Source: Nocardioides houyundeii (GTDB taxonomy: Bacteria; Actinomycetota; Actinomycetes; Propionibacteriales; Nocardioidaceae). From it: a stretch of DNA of 64,000 nucleotides. The position numbers and the translations under genes were made by a program. The DNA lies in contig NZ_CP025581.1 in NCBI RefSeq assembly GCF_002865585.1, positions 1,054,001 through 1,118,000 on the forward strand, written 5' to 3'. This document shows positions 33,338 through 42,508 of this stretch, piece by piece (the stretch's first letter is position 1; each line of letters starts with the position of its first letter). The notes beneath the pieces were generated by a model. It did no database searches. It was not told the DNA's origin and worked only from the letters and a program-made list of their open reading frames with translations.

Positions 33338-34621
33338 GTGCGTCACTTCCCCCGTACCGCGCGCCGACGGATGGTGTCAGCCGCGTTGGCCGCCACCATG
33401 GCCGTCGGTGTGTCCACCATCCCCTCGGCGTACGCCGACGACCTCAAGGACAAGCAGCGCAAGGTCCAGAAGGACATCAAGTCCGCCCAGTCCGACCTGC
33501 ACGCCTCCAGCCGCAGCATGCAGCGCGCCACTGCCAAGCTCGCGGCGGCACGGGACCAGCTGGCTGGTGCCCAGGTGGCGCTCGCGGCCGCTGAGGGCAA
33601 GGCGGCGGACGCCGCGGTGCGCGACGCGCAGATGCAGGTCGAGCTCGACGAGGCCACGGCTGCCCTGGAGCAGGCGCAGACGGACCTCGCGCTGGGCCGT
33701 GGCCTGATGAACGAGCAGCAGGAGCAGGTCACCGCCACGGTCACCGACTTCTACCAGCAGGGAGACCCCCAGCTCCTGGCGTTCGCCTCGCTGCTGGACT
33801 CCCAGACACCGGCCGACCTCACCAGGCAGAACGAGCTGCGCGACGGCATCGTGGACCGTGAGGCCCGGGTCTACCAGGAGCTGCAGGCGGCGAAGGTGCT
33901 GCTGAAGATGCGCGAGCAGCAGGTCGAGGACGCGAAGGAGGCGGTGGCGCTCAAGCGCCAGGCAGCGGCCGACCACCTCGTCGTGATGCAGAGCCTGGAG
34001 GCAGAGGCCGCAGCGGCGAAGGCGTCCGTCGTCTCCCTCGTGGGGGCGCGTGCCACCGCTCAGCGTGCGGCGGTGCGCGCCAAGCGGGCCGACGAGGCTG
34101 CCTTGGCGGACCTGGAGCAGGAGGAGGCGAAGATCAGCGACATGCTGCGTCGTCGTGCTCTCGCTGCGCTCCGGGCTCAGCGTGCCAAGCAGCGCGACCA
34201 GGGCCCGGCGTCGCCGGGCAACTCCGGCGGCTTCCTCGATTCCCCGGTCGGCGGGACCCTCTCCTCGCCGTACGGCTACCGGACCCACCCGATCTACGGC
34301 TACTGGGGACTGCATGACGGCCAGGACTGGGCAGCCGGCTGCGGGCAGCCGCTGTACGCCGGAGCCGACGGCCGCGTGGTCTCCTCCTACTCCAGCACCG
34401 TCTACGGCCGCCGCCTGGTGATCGACCACGGAGCGGTCTCCGGGGTCGGTTTAGCCACGATCTACAACCACGCCACCAGCTACACCGTCGGGGTCGGTGC
34501 CAGGGTGACCCGCGGCCAGGTCATCGGGTACGTCGGTGACTCCGGCTGGTCCACCGGCTGCCACCTGCACTTCACGGTGATGGCGAACGGCAGCACCGTC
34601 GACCCGCGCAACTGGCTGTGA
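33338..34621 (+). CDS. Secreted M23 peptidase with coiled coil (EnvC/RipC-type)
   Basis: Predicted protein of 427 residues: a signal peptide (VSAALAATMAVGVSTIPSAYA), a long coiled coil (about 28-285) and a LytM/M23 domain. GYWGLHDGQDW (His and Asp near 324-328) and GCHLHFTVMANG (HLH near 408) are the zinc motifs, so the peptidase should be active. The position after ftsEX and the coiled coil indicate an FtsX-controlled cell-wall hydrolase in division. The GTG at 33338 follows AAGG. Confidence 0.92.
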   Translation: MRHFPRTARRRMVSAALAATMAVGVSTIPSAYADDLKDKQRKVQKDIKSAQSDLHASSRSMQRATAKLAAARDQLAGAQVALAAAEGKAADAAVRDAQMQVELDEATAALEQAQTDLALGRGLMNEQQEQVTATVTDFYQQGDPQLLAFASLLDSQTPADLTRQNELRDGIVDREARVYQELQAAKVLLKMREQQVEDAKEAVALKRQAAADHLVVMQSLEAEAAAAKASVVSLVGARATAQRAAVRAKRADEAALADLEQEEAKISDMLRRRALAALRAQRAKQRDQGPASPGNSGGFLDSPVGGTLSSPYGYRTHPIYGYWGLHDGQDWAAGCGQPLYAGADGRVVSSYSSTVYGRRLVIDHGAVSGVGLATIYNHATSYTVGVGARVTRGQVIGYVGDSGWSTGCHLHFTVMANGSTVDPRNWL

Positions 34622-34697
34622 GGTCCGCGGCTGTTGCTCCTGGGCCGCGGTAGCCGCCCGCCGCCAATCCCCTGGACGCGCTTGAGAGGATGTCCCC

Positions 34698-35177
34698 ATG
34701 GCCAAGGAGCAGGGCACCAAGCCGATCGCGCAGAACAAGAAGGCGCGTCACGACTACCACATCGACGACACGTGGGAGGCGGGCATCGTCCTGGTCGGCA
34801 CCGAGGTCAAGTCCCTGCGGCAGGGTCGAGCCTCCCTGGTCGACGGCTTCGCCGAGGTCGACGGGGGAGAGGTGTGGCTCCACCAGGTCCACATCCCCGA
34901 GTACACCCAGGGCACCTGGACCAACCACGCCTCGCGCCGCAAGCGCAAGCTGCTGCTGAATCGCGCCGAGATCGCCAAGATCGAGCGCAAGGTCTCCGAC
35001 TCCGGCTACACGCTGGTCCCGCTGCAGCTGTACTTCAAGGACGGGCGCGCCAAGGTCGAGATCGCCCTGGCCAAGGGCAAGAAGGCCTACGACAAGCGGC
35101 ACTCCCTCGCGGAGCGCCAGGCGAACCGTGAGAAGGAGCAGGCAGTCCAGCGTCGGCTCAAGGGGTTCAAGGACTGA
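34698..35177 (+). CDS. smpB: SsrA-binding protein SmpB
   Basis: Predicted protein of 159 residues that delivers tmRNA to stalled ribosomes. [20 protein letters not shown] and [15 protein letters not shown] are the family signatures, and the C-terminus [15 protein letters not shown] is the Lys/Arg-rich tail that mimics a tRNA in the decoding centre. GAGAGGA lies 7 bases before the ATG. Its RNA partner ssrA is 2.5 kb downstream. Confidence 0.96.
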   Translation: MAKEQGTKPIAQNKKARHDYHIDDTWEAGIVLVGTEVKSLRQGRASLVDGFAEVDGGEVWLHQVHIPEYTQGTWTNHASRRKRKLLLNRAEIAKIERKVSDSGYTLVPLQLYFKDGRAKVEIALAKGKKAYDKRHSLAERQANREKEQAVQRRLKGFKD

Positions 35178-35178
35178 C

Positions 35179-36108
35179 GTGGCGCACGAGGCTCCAGCTG
35201 CTCCCACCCCGCCGGCCACGGGCGCGGTGCTCGTCGCCGAGGCCGCGCAGGTGCGGGACTGGAGCCGCCGTCAAGGGCTGCCGGGGCTGTTCGACGTCCA
35301 CACGCACTTCCTGCCGCCGCGGGTGATCGAGAAGGTCCGGGCGCAGTTCGACAGTGCCGGTCCGCTGATCGGGCGGCCGTGGCCGCTGCGCTACCGGGAC
35401 ACCGAGGAGGCGCTGGTCGAGGTGCTGCGCTCCTTCGGGCTGCGGCACTTCACCGCGCTGCCCTACGCCCACAAGCCCGACATGGCGGAGTTCCTCAACG
35501 ACTGGGCAGCGGGCTTCGCCAGCCGCACCCCGGAAGCACTGCACTGCGCCACGTTCTTCCCCGAGCCGGAAGCGGCCGACTACGTGCGCAGGCGCCTCGA
35601 GTCCGGCGCGGAGGTCTTCAAGGTCCACGTGCAGGTGGGCGCCTTCCATGTCACGGACCCGCTGCTGGACCGGGCGTGGGGCGTGCTGGCCGAGGCTGGG
35701 ACGCCGGTGGTCCTGCACGCGGGCTCCGGTCCCATCGCCACGCCGTACACGGGACCGGGGCCGGTGGCCGAGCTGCTGGGGCGGCACCCACGCCTGGCGC
35801 TGGTCATCGCTCACATGGGCGCCCCGGAGTACGCCGAGTTCCTGGCGCTCGCGGAGTCGTACGAGCGGGTCCGACTCGACACCACCATGGCGTTCACCGA
35901 CTTCTTCGCCGGCATGGGCGGGGTGTATCCGCCAGACCTGCTGCCGCGGCTGGCGGACCTGGGGGACAAGGTGCTGCTCGGCTCCGACTTCCCGAACATC
36001 CCCTACCCCTACCTGCACCAGCTCGAGTCGCTGGAGCGGCTCGACCTCGGGCACGACTGGTTGCGTGCGGTCTGCTGGGAGAACGGCGCAGCACTGTTCC
36101 AGCGCTGA
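35179..36108 (+). CDS. Amidohydrolase-family metal-dependent hydrolase
   Basis: Predicted protein of 309 residues, TIM-barrel amidohydrolase_2 type. LFDVHTHFLPP is the first metal motif, VVLHAGS the barrel His, and LLGSDFPNIPYP the final catalytic Asp. Such proteins include decarboxylases and lactonases; the substrate cannot be read from the sequence. The GTG at 35179 is 1 base past the smpB stop and is preceded by AAGGAC. Confidence 0.85.
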   Translation: MAHEAPAAPTPPATGAVLVAEAAQVRDWSRRQGLPGLFDVHTHFLPPRVIEKVRAQFDSAGPLIGRPWPLRYRDTEEALVEVLRSFGLRHFTALPYAHKPDMAEFLNDWAAGFASRTPEALHCATFFPEPEAADYVRRRLESGAEVFKVHVQVGAFHVTDPLLDRAWGVLAEAGTPVVLHAGSGPIATPYTGPGPVAELLGRHPRLALVIAHMGAPEYAEFLALAESYERVRLDTTMAFTDFFAGMGGVYPPDLLPRLADLGDKVLLGSDFPNIPYPYLHQLESLERLDLGHDWLRAVCWENGAALFQR

Positions 36109-36126
36109 CTAAGGCCAGGCCGGCTC

Positions 36127-37413
36127 CTATCGGCGCCGGGCATAGCGGATATCCCCGTTGGGGAGGCGTTCGTGCAGGTACCGGTCATCGTGGATGCGGT
36201 GATGATGGTGGCTGCACAGCAGCACGCCGTCGGCCAGGTCGGTGGCACCACCGGCGCTCCAGGGCGTGAGGTGGTGGGCCTCGCACCAGGTGGCGGGGAT
36301 GTCGCAGTCCGCCGCTCGGCAGGTCTGGTCGCGCACCGCCAGGGCCCGGCGTTGCGCGGGGCTGAAGAGTCGCGCACTACGGCCGAGGTCGAGTGGCTCC
36401 GAGGCGGTGCCCAGGACGGCGGGCACCAGCTTCGCGGTGCAGGCGAGCCGCCGGGCCTCTCCGGCGCTGATCCGCTCGCCGTTCTGCAGGGTGGCGGTCC
36501 CGAGGCCCTCCAGCAGGGCGGTCAGGTCCATGGTGAGGACCAGCGTGGTGGCGTCGCCACCGTGCAGCGGGAGCCGGCTCGGGTCGAGCCCCTCCAGCAG
36601 CGCGCAGAACGCCCGGCCGAGCCTCGTGGGGTACGGCACCTTCTCGCCGAGCAGGCTGGACGCGCCTGTGCCGGATGCTCCGGTGTTGGACGACCCCGTG
36701 CCTCGCTGGCGCGGGGAGGTGAAGGCCTCGAGCGTGCTCTGGAGTCGGGTGGCGACGGACACCGGGACGCGAGCCTTGACCAGGGCAGTGCCGTCGCCGA
36801 GGTCGCGGATCGACATCGTGCATCCGGTGCGGGCTCTGCGCTCCTGGTCCAGGAGCTTCTTGCGCTCGGTGTCCTCGAAGAGGTCCGGCGCCACGACCTC
36901 GAGGATCTTGGCGCCCAGACGCCGTAGCTCCGTGGGGCCGAAGTGGCGTGCCTCGGCGATCAGGTGGGATTCGGCCTGCTGCCGGATCGCCGGGGTGACG
37001 CCGCTGGCGGGGTCGGTGGGGAGGTCGTCCAGGGCGCGAGCGATGGCGTGCCCCTGGTCCGGGTTGACCCGGCCCTCGTCCAGCGCTCCGCCGAGGGCGT
37101 GCCACCGGTGCTCGATGGCGTTGGCCAGGCACTGGGTGCGCCGATGGGTGGCTCGATGGCCGCGGGTGCGCGCGGTGAGCCAGGCTGCGATGTCGCGGTG
37201 TCCCTCGGAGTCGGCGACGTCGGCAGACGCAGCGGTGACCCGGAGCTGGAGGGCGTGCAGCCGGGTCGTCGCCTGATCCAGGGCGAGGAGTGCCTGTCGT
37301 TTCTGGGCCACGGTCATGAAGAGCGGGTCCACACCGGCGACCTCCCGCAGCGCCGCCACGATCGCGTTGGTGCACGCCAGCACGGGGTGTTCAGTTGAGG
37401 ACGAAGGGTCCAT
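36127..37413 (-). CDS. HNH endonuclease, DUF222/13E12-repeat family
   Basis: Predicted protein of 428 residues with a DUF222 helical N-terminal region and a C-terminal HNH nuclease: CRAADCDIPATWCEAHHLTPW and GVLLCSHHHHRIHD provide the Cys-x-x-Cys-type and His residues. Several mycobacterial members of this family are controlled by LexA, and an SOS box is present upstream here. The ATG at 37413 has AGGAG 7 bases upstream. The role in DNA damage is unknown; a homing or mobile origin is possible because such genes are often multicopy. Confidence 0.88.
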   Translation of the reverse strand: MDPSSSTEHPVLACTNAIVAALREVAGVDPLFMTVAQKRQALLALDQATTRLHALQLRVTAASADVADSEGHRDIAAWLTARTRGHRATHRRTQCLANAIEHRWHALGGALDEGRVNPDQGHAIARALDDLPTDPASGVTPAIRQQAESHLIAEARHFGPTELRRLGAKILEVVAPDLFEDTERKKLLDQERRARTGCTMSIRDLGDGTALVKARVPVSVATRLQSTLEAFTSPRQRGTGSSNTGASGTGASSLLGEKVPYPTRLGRAFCALLEGLDPSRLPLHGGDATTLVLTMDLTALLEGLGTATLQNGERISAGEARRLACTAKLVPAVLGTASEPLDLGRSARLFSPAQRRALAVRDQTCRAADCDIPATWCEAHHLTPWSAGGATDLADGVLLCSHHHHRIHDDRYLHERLPNGDIRYARRR

Positions 37414-37549
37414 GGACCGGCTCCTGGCATGAGGACGACAGTGAATCCGTCGACAGCAACGGCGAGGAGCCGCGCATCATCGAGGGCCTATCCATGCCAG
37501 GAGACCGTGGTCACCCCGTCCGGCACCGGCAGCCCGGTGCACTGATTCG

Positions 37550-37565
37550 ATCGTACATCTGTTCG
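37550..37565 (-). promoter_or_regulatory. LexA (SOS) box upstream of the HNH gene
   Basis: TCGTACATCTGTTCGA matches the actinobacterial SOS consensus TCGAAC-N4-GTTCGA at 11 of 12 fixed positions. It lies about 137 bases before the HNH start. The gap 37414-37660 otherwise holds only the ssrA promoter region, with a possible -10, TAGACT, at 37637-37642. Confidence 0.65.
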
Positions 37566-37660
37566 AATAGATGCGCAAGGGTTCCCGTGGCACGCCCGCG
37601 GTGGAATACCGGTCGTGCTTTGCCGGTTGGGCACCGTAGACTGCACGACACAACTCAAGA

Positions 37661-38030
37661 GGGGCTGATCGGTTTCGACTTGGGACGTTAGTTCCAGGAG
37701 AAGCGGGTCGAGAAGCCAGCGCCATCTCGTAAACGATCGCTGGAAAACACAGTTGCCAACTCTAATCGCAACGACTTCGCTCTCGCTGCCTGAGCAGTGA
37801 TCGAAGGGTCTGACCGGGCATCCGTCTCCGTCCCGGATCCAGGCCTCATCTAGGGGACTTGCTGATCGCTTCCTGTCAGGAGGGGTGATCGGGACTTTTT
37901 CCTGACTGGGCCTGTCGGCGACGTGTCTGTGCGAGCGCCGGGGCCGAGAAAAGCGACAACACTGACTGCACCCGGAGAAGACCTGGATCGGCGCTCGAGG
38001 ACCGGGGTTCGATTCCCCGCAGCTCCACCA
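37661..38030 (+). ncRNA. ssrA: tmRNA (transfer-messenger RNA)
   Basis: The 5' end GGGGCTGATCGGTTTCGAC and the 3' end GGTTCGATTCCCCGCAGCTCCACCA form the tRNA-like domain: GGGGCTG pairs with CAGCTCC, and the T-arm GGTTCGATTCC is standard. The CCA is encoded. The tag frame begins at GCC 37755 and ends at TGA 37793, giving ANSNRNDFALAA, which ends in the proteolysis signal ALAA. With SmpB it rescues stalled ribosomes. The 3' end is directly abutted by the mobile island. Confidence 0.96.
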
Positions 38031-38031
38031 C

Positions 38032-38094
38032 GAGGGCTTTCCCGAAATGGACCCGAACCGTTTCCCGAAATGGGACACGGTTCGGGAGGCCCTC
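38032..38094. repeat. Imperfect palindrome at the island's left end
   Basis: The left terminal repeat is followed by CCGAACCGT (38053-38061) facing ACGGTTCGG (38077-38085), and by TTCGGGAGGCCCTC (38081-38094), a near copy of the right end. TTTCCCGAAATGG recurs at 38038-38050 and 38061-38073. The nested repeats look like multiple transposase binding sites. Confidence 0.55.
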
Positions 38095-38116
38095 ACCAGC
38101 CCCCTCTAGCTACAGA

Positions 38117-38150
38117 AGGGCCCCACCACGTTCGTGGTGGGGGCCCTTTT
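38117..38150. terminator. Strong intrinsic terminator inside the left end
   Basis: GGGCCCCACCACG-TT-CGTGGTGGGGGCCC followed by TTTT (with a leading AA on the other side). It would stop the rightward ssrA transcript and possibly the leftward transposase transcript. Confidence 0.85.
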
Positions 38151-38170
38151 GGCTCCTCAGGCGGGTGTTC

Positions 38171-40117
38171 TCATGCGGCGGTTCGCTCGAGGTGCTCGAA
38201 GACCTCGTCGCCGCGGAGCACGAGGCTCTCGATGAGTTCTCCGTCGACGGGGTGGTTCATCAGCGGACTGGCGAACTGCTCGCCTGATTCGCGGCCGTGC
38301 TTCTCCAGGATGCGGATGTTGTGGCAGGCGGCTGCTGCAGCGACGGCAAGCGTCACGAGTGGCAGGCCGACGACCTGGACGAACCCTCGTCGGACGTCCT
38401 CGGTGCCGCGGTTCTTGATGTTGCCGAAGACGGCCTCGACGGCGGAGCGCAGGGCGTAGATGAGTCCCCACTCCTTGCTGCCCCAGTACTCCTCCTGCAG
38501 GTACTTCATGGGCGTGCCGGACTCGATCTGGATAGTCTGCTGGGTGCAGCACCGCGGAAGATCCTGGTCGACCTCGGCCTCAGGGGGGTGCGGTACGACG
38601 GGTGCCCCCGCCTGTCGGGCCAATCCCACGGTGCCCGGGCGGAGAGGGCATCCGACGGTGCCGGCGACGGCAGGACACTGCCACCGGGTGATTCCCAACT
38701 TGGGATCGTGCTCACCTGCTGCCGTCTTGCCCGGCGAAGCCAAGGGGCCCTTGACCATGCGCAACGCGAACTTCTCTCGTTCCGCGATCTGCTGCCTGAA
38801 CTCGGTCTGCTTCTCGGGTTCGTCAGACGGCACCAGCGTCTCCAGGTGAGCGCCCATCCTGGGGCAGTGGGGGCGGCCGTCGATCACCTTGGACCCGTAC
38901 TGGTCCATGACGCCGGGCTTGTCGGCACGCAGATCGAGAACCTGGTGGATCCGCCGTCGCCACAGCTCCATGGCCCATCGGTCGAATCGCTTGTAGCCGT
39001 AGTGTCGGTCGCCGATGAGCCGGACGAAGGGTGCGCGTGCCCGGATCTGGTCGATGAGGCGCAGGGAGACGTCGACGACGTCCTCGTTCGCCGGGGTGAG
39101 CTCGAGCGCCTGGATCAGGACGGGGAGCGCCTGCTTGCCTGCCGGGTCGTTGGTGTTGACGATGACGTGGGCCTTGTAACCGTAGATGCCGACCTGCGCG
39201 CCGCTCTTGGCCGTCTTCCCACCCCATGCGGCGTCGGGACAGAGCCACGGTGCAGGATCCTGCCGCTCCTTGTGCTCTCCCTTGACCTCGGTTGCGTCCG
39301 GTGTTCCATCGGGGTCCGGGTCCTCCACGTCGCCCGGGGTCGCGTTGTCCTGTGCTTCCGCGGCGCGGGAAGAGTCGTGCGGCGGCACGTCAGCGGTGTC
39401 TTCGTCGGCGAGGGGCCGGTCTTGGCCGCCTCCCAGGTGTCGAGAGCTGTGAGGAGCCTTGGACCATGCCCAGATGCTGGTGTCGTCGATGGCGTAGGTG
39501 CCGTGCTCGATGTTGATGAGGTGCGTCCCCTTGAGCAGGCGGGTGACGAAATCGGTGACCACTGCGTGGCGTTCGGCCTGCCGGGTCTGCAGAATCGCCC
39601 GCTGGTCTGCGTGGGGGAGTTGCCGCTCGGCGTCGGTGAGGCAGTCGGTCGTGTAGGAGAGGTTCCTCCCGAGGCCTTCGGTCATTGTGTAGAGCTGCTT
39701 GCGGGTGAGCTCTCGGACCTTCTTCTTGTCCTTGTAGACGACGATCCCGAACTCGATTCGGGTGGGGAGAGGGAGCGACTGGGCGACGACGTACATCTGC
39801 TCGATGGTGGCCTGTCCGGTGGTGAAGACGGCGGTGAGTTGGAGGGCGTAGTAGAGGGCGCCGTCCAGTCCCGCCTTCTTGCGGCCGCGGTTGGAGCTGC
39901 GGCAGTGGCGGTCCAGGACCTCTCCGACTCCGGTCGTTTTCACGAGCCAGTGGTGGCGTCGGAAGGCGGCGTCGAGCTGGGCCAGGAGGTTCGGGTGGAG
40001 ACGAACGATGGCGGAGATATTGGGCTCCTTGATGTCATGCGTCGTGAGGAGAGACGCGAAGTCCGGGTCGATTCCCTCTGCGGTGTTCGAGTTCTTCGTG
40101 GGCGTGGAGCTGGACAT
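38171..40117 (-). CDS. DDE transposase, IS4/IS1182-like
   Basis: About 648 residues from ATG 40117. A catalytic triad can be placed: TYAIDDTSIWAW (Asp near 211), VRLIGDRHYGYKRF (Asp near 369) and SAVEAVFGNIKNRG (Glu near 561), the last followed by the LAVAAAAACHNIRIL helix typical of these transposases. A Cys-containing stretch near TRWQCPAVAGTVGCPLRPG may bind metal. It reads towards the left terminal repeat, 77 bases past its stop. An N-terminal extension in frame is not supported. The family is inferred from motif spacing; it appears intact, so the island may still move. Confidence 0.8.
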   Translation of the reverse strand: MSSSTPTKNSNTAEGIDPDFASLLTTHDIKEPNISAIVRLHPNLLAQLDAAFRRHHWLVKTTGVGEVLDRHCRSSNRGRKKAGLDGALYYALQLTAVFTTGQATIEQMYVVAQSLPLPTRIEFGIVVYKDKKKVRELTRKQLYTMTEGLGRNLSYTTDCLTDAERQLPHADQRAILQTRQAERHAVVTDFVTRLLKGTHLINIEHGTYAIDDTSIWAWSKAPHSSRHLGGGQDRPLADEDTADVPPHDSSRAAEAQDNATPGDVEDPDPDGTPDATEVKGEHKERQDPAPWLCPDAAWGGKTAKSGAQVGIYGYKAHVIVNTNDPAGKQALPVLIQALELTPANEDVVDVSLRLIDQIRARAPFVRLIGDRHYGYKRFDRWAMELWRRRIHQVLDLRADKPGVMDQYGSKVIDGRPHCPRMGAHLETLVPSDEPEKQTEFRQQIAEREKFALRMVKGPLASPGKTAAGEHDPKLGITRWQCPAVAGTVGCPLRPGTVGLARQAGAPVVPHPPEAEVDQDLPRCCTQQTIQIESGTPMKYLQEEYWGSKEWGLIYALRSAVEAVFGNIKNRGTEDVRRGFVQVVGLPLVTLAVAAAAACHNIRILEKHGRESGEQFASPLMNHPVDGELIESLVLRGDEVFEHLERTAA

Positions 40118-40248
40118 GGGAGTGGGTCCTGTCGTCGTGGGTTGAATGACGACCGGGACCGTGAGGACCCGTTGAACCGGGGCAATCGCGACACCGGCTG
40201 GGCCGCCGGCGAGACGGGTGAGGTCCGTCACGCCGGCGGCCCCCGGTG

Positions 40249-42312
40249 TCAGCGCATACCTCGCACGTCCCCTTCGGCAGGCAGGTGCTCCATGAGTTCG
40301 ACGAGAGAGCGAGCCGTGGTCAGGCCGGCTGCCTGCAGCAGCACGTGCAGGGGAGTGGTGCGCTGCAGGTGGGTGGCCAGCCACGTGGAGCGCAGCCGTG
40401 CCTGAGCCAGGTCCGGGACCTCCTTGCTCAGGACGGCTCGGGAGAAGACGGCGGCGGCGACGTTGGCGCGCTCGGCATCGCGACCGAGCAGCAGGCGCCC
40501 ACGCTTGGCGCCTTTGATGCCGATGCGTACCAGGTCCTCGTACTCGCGCAGGACCCAGACCTTTCGGTGATGCCGGTTCTCGGTGTTGTCCTTCGTCCTG
40601 CGGAGGTTGGTCACGTGGACCTCGATGCCCGTGTCGGGGCCGTGGTCGATCACGTCGTCGCCTTCGAGCCGCTTGAGGTCGGTCGAGTCGATGCCAGCGC
40701 CGGCCCCGAGTCCGACGAGCAGACACATCTGGCGCACCAGGAGGTCGCTGGGCTGGACGCGGGCCACCCGCCGGATCACCGCCATCTCCGCCAGGGAGTA
40801 CGGCGGGGCGACAGTGCGGTGAGCCAGCGGAGGCCCCTTGACCGGAGCCTCGTCGGGATGGATCTGGTCGGCCATGGCCATCAGCCGCGAGCGACGGGTC
40901 TGACGGGTGGCCCGGCCGGCGTCGACGAGCACCTCGGTGTCGTAGCGGCTTACGTTCGTCCGGGTGAGTACCGAGGGCTGAAGCGGGAGTTCGACGGTGC
41001 GGACCCAGTGGAAGAAGTACGCCAGGTGCGTCACGTGCTTTCGCATGCTGTCGTCACCACGCACCGAGGAAGCGGCCAGCGTGGTCTCGACTGCGCTCTT
41101 GAGGTGGTCCCACTGCGACCGGACCGGCTCGAGCGGGATGTACTCCTCGCGGATGAATGTCTGCATGGACTCCGGCAGGGATGCTGCCCTGGCTTGACGG
41201 TCAGCGTTGGCTGCGGCCAGTGCGAGCCGCATCTGGCGCGCTGACGGCTTCCGGCGGCGGGGAGCAGGAGCAGCGGGCTCGTTGAGGGTCTCGGGGTGGT
41301 GGTTCTCTCGTGCCGGGGACTGTGGGCTGATGGACACGTTGGACGGACCTCCGGGTGCTGGGTGGACGAGTGCGTCGGCCTCGGTTGTCGCCTCGAGGTC
41401 GTCGTCACCGTGCCTGCGTGACGCCGTGGTGCAGTCGCCGAGAAGGACTGCTTCGTCGCTACGAGGCCCAGCCATGGGTCCCGTCCCTTCACGCAAGATC
41501 TCGCGGTAGAGCGCGTCGTCGACCGTCGGCAACAACGGCGCTGCTTCGGTGGCGGTGCGACGAGTCGCGCCGATGCCGCGGAGCGTCTCGGCCAGGGACT
41601 CCCGCATGGGGTGGCTCAGGGCGTGCACGTGCTGCGTCCGCCGTACCTGGGACTTGCTCAGATCGACAGCCAGTCCCGTGGCGACGGCGCGCGCGTGCGC
41701 CCACTCGGAGGCGCTGACGTCCTCCGGGCTACACAGGGACGCAGCGAGAACTGCGTCCTGCTTGGCGGCGGAGAGGAGGAGCGACCACGTCTCGTCGGAG
41801 TACACCAGCACGGCGGCATCGGGCGACGTGGGCTTGTCCGAGGTGCGCGACTGACGGTCTTCGGTGCCTAAGACCTGGACGCTGCTCGCTGCTTCGGCCG
41901 AGGAGGATCCGGCGTTCAGGCTGGCCCGGGTCTTCAGTACCCGCCGTACCCGAGCCCGGACGTTGCCCAGAGCGCCGTCCCCCAGGCTGGTGGGGTTGGC
42001 GCGCAGGAACCGTTGGAGGGAGTCCTCGGACAGCCCCTCGTCCAGGTCGTTGACCAGGGGCATAGCCCAAGCGAGGAGCTCAAGGACGGCGCTTGCGATG
42101 CGACGTGCCTCGGTGACGCCGGCAGCTGGTGCAGCTGAGATCCAGGGCTCGAGCTCGGCGCGGTGCCCATTCCAGACAGCCGCCGCACGCTCGCTTCGGG
42201 GGTTGTAGTCATCTGCCCAGGTGCTGAGGTCGCCGGCGGCGCGGCCATGCCAATCCTGTGTGGTGGTGCCGGTAGTAGGGACGATGTTCTGGGTCTTCTT
42301 CGGCTTGCTCAT
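40249..42312 (-). CDS. Tyrosine-recombinase-like protein without catalytic residues
   Basis: About 687 residues from ATG 42312. The last 320 or so residues follow the integrase layout: a SAM-like helical domain (MQTFIREEYIPLEPV onward), then a catalytic-type domain with LLVGLGAGAGIDSTDLKRLE where box I normally carries Arg, and LRSTWLATHL then LLQAAGLTT where HxxR and LGH-T-Y would be. Box I Arg, the LGH His and the Tyr nucleophile are all absent. The N-terminal half is unrecognised. It lies 131 bases upstream of the transposase start on the same strand and may be an accessory DNA-binding subunit. Confidence 0.6.
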   Translation of the reverse strand: MSKPKKTQNIVPTTGTTTQDWHGRAAGDLSTWADDYNPRSERAAAVWNGHRAELEPWISAAPAAGVTEARRIASAVLELLAWAMPLVNDLDEGLSEDSLQRFLRANPTSLGDGALGNVRARVRRVLKTRASLNAGSSSAEAASSVQVLGTEDRQSRTSDKPTSPDAAVLVYSDETWSLLLSAAKQDAVLAASLCSPEDVSASEWAHARAVATGLAVDLSKSQVRRTQHVHALSHPMRESLAETLRGIGATRRTATEAAPLLPTVDDALYREILREGTGPMAGPRSDEAVLLGDCTTASRRHGDDDLEATTEADALVHPAPGGPSNVSISPQSPARENHHPETLNEPAAPAPRRRKPSARQMRLALAAANADRQARAASLPESMQTFIREEYIPLEPVRSQWDHLKSAVETTLAASSVRGDDSMRKHVTHLAYFFHWVRTVELPLQPSVLTRTNVSRYDTEVLVDAGRATRQTRRSRLMAMADQIHPDEAPVKGPPLAHRTVAPPYSLAEMAVIRRVARVQPSDLLVRQMCLLVGLGAGAGIDSTDLKRLEGDDVIDHGPDTGIEVHVTNLRRTKDNTENRHHRKVWVLREYEDLVRIGIKGAKRGRLLLGRDAERANVAAAVFSRAVLSKEVPDLAQARLRSTWLATHLQRTTPLHVLLQAAGLTTARSLVELMEHLPAEGDVRGMR

Positions 42313-42508
42313 GCGGCGGACCGTCCCGAGTTGCCCCGAGGGTGCCAATCACTGCCGCCCGCGTTCTCTCGTGGGGGAGAAGACAGATTCGGCTGCCGCT
42401 GTGAGCTGCAAGGCAGCCCCAACTGGTGACCCCGGGTCACAAACGATTCAGACCCCCGCAGACGTCGGGGCAAACGGCCCGACGCTGCGGTGAGCCAGCT
42501 GGAGCCAC

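Noticed and set aside
38001..38030. Second copy of the ssrA 3' end as a tyrosine-integrase attachment site
   Set aside because: I looked for the T-arm and acceptor sequence near the island's right end and found only CACCACGA (8 bases), which is too short and is better explained by the ACCAC target duplication.
38297..40405. 702-codon plus-strand frame opposite the transposase
   Set aside because: No domain seen; the minus-strand frame carries the D-D-E residues.
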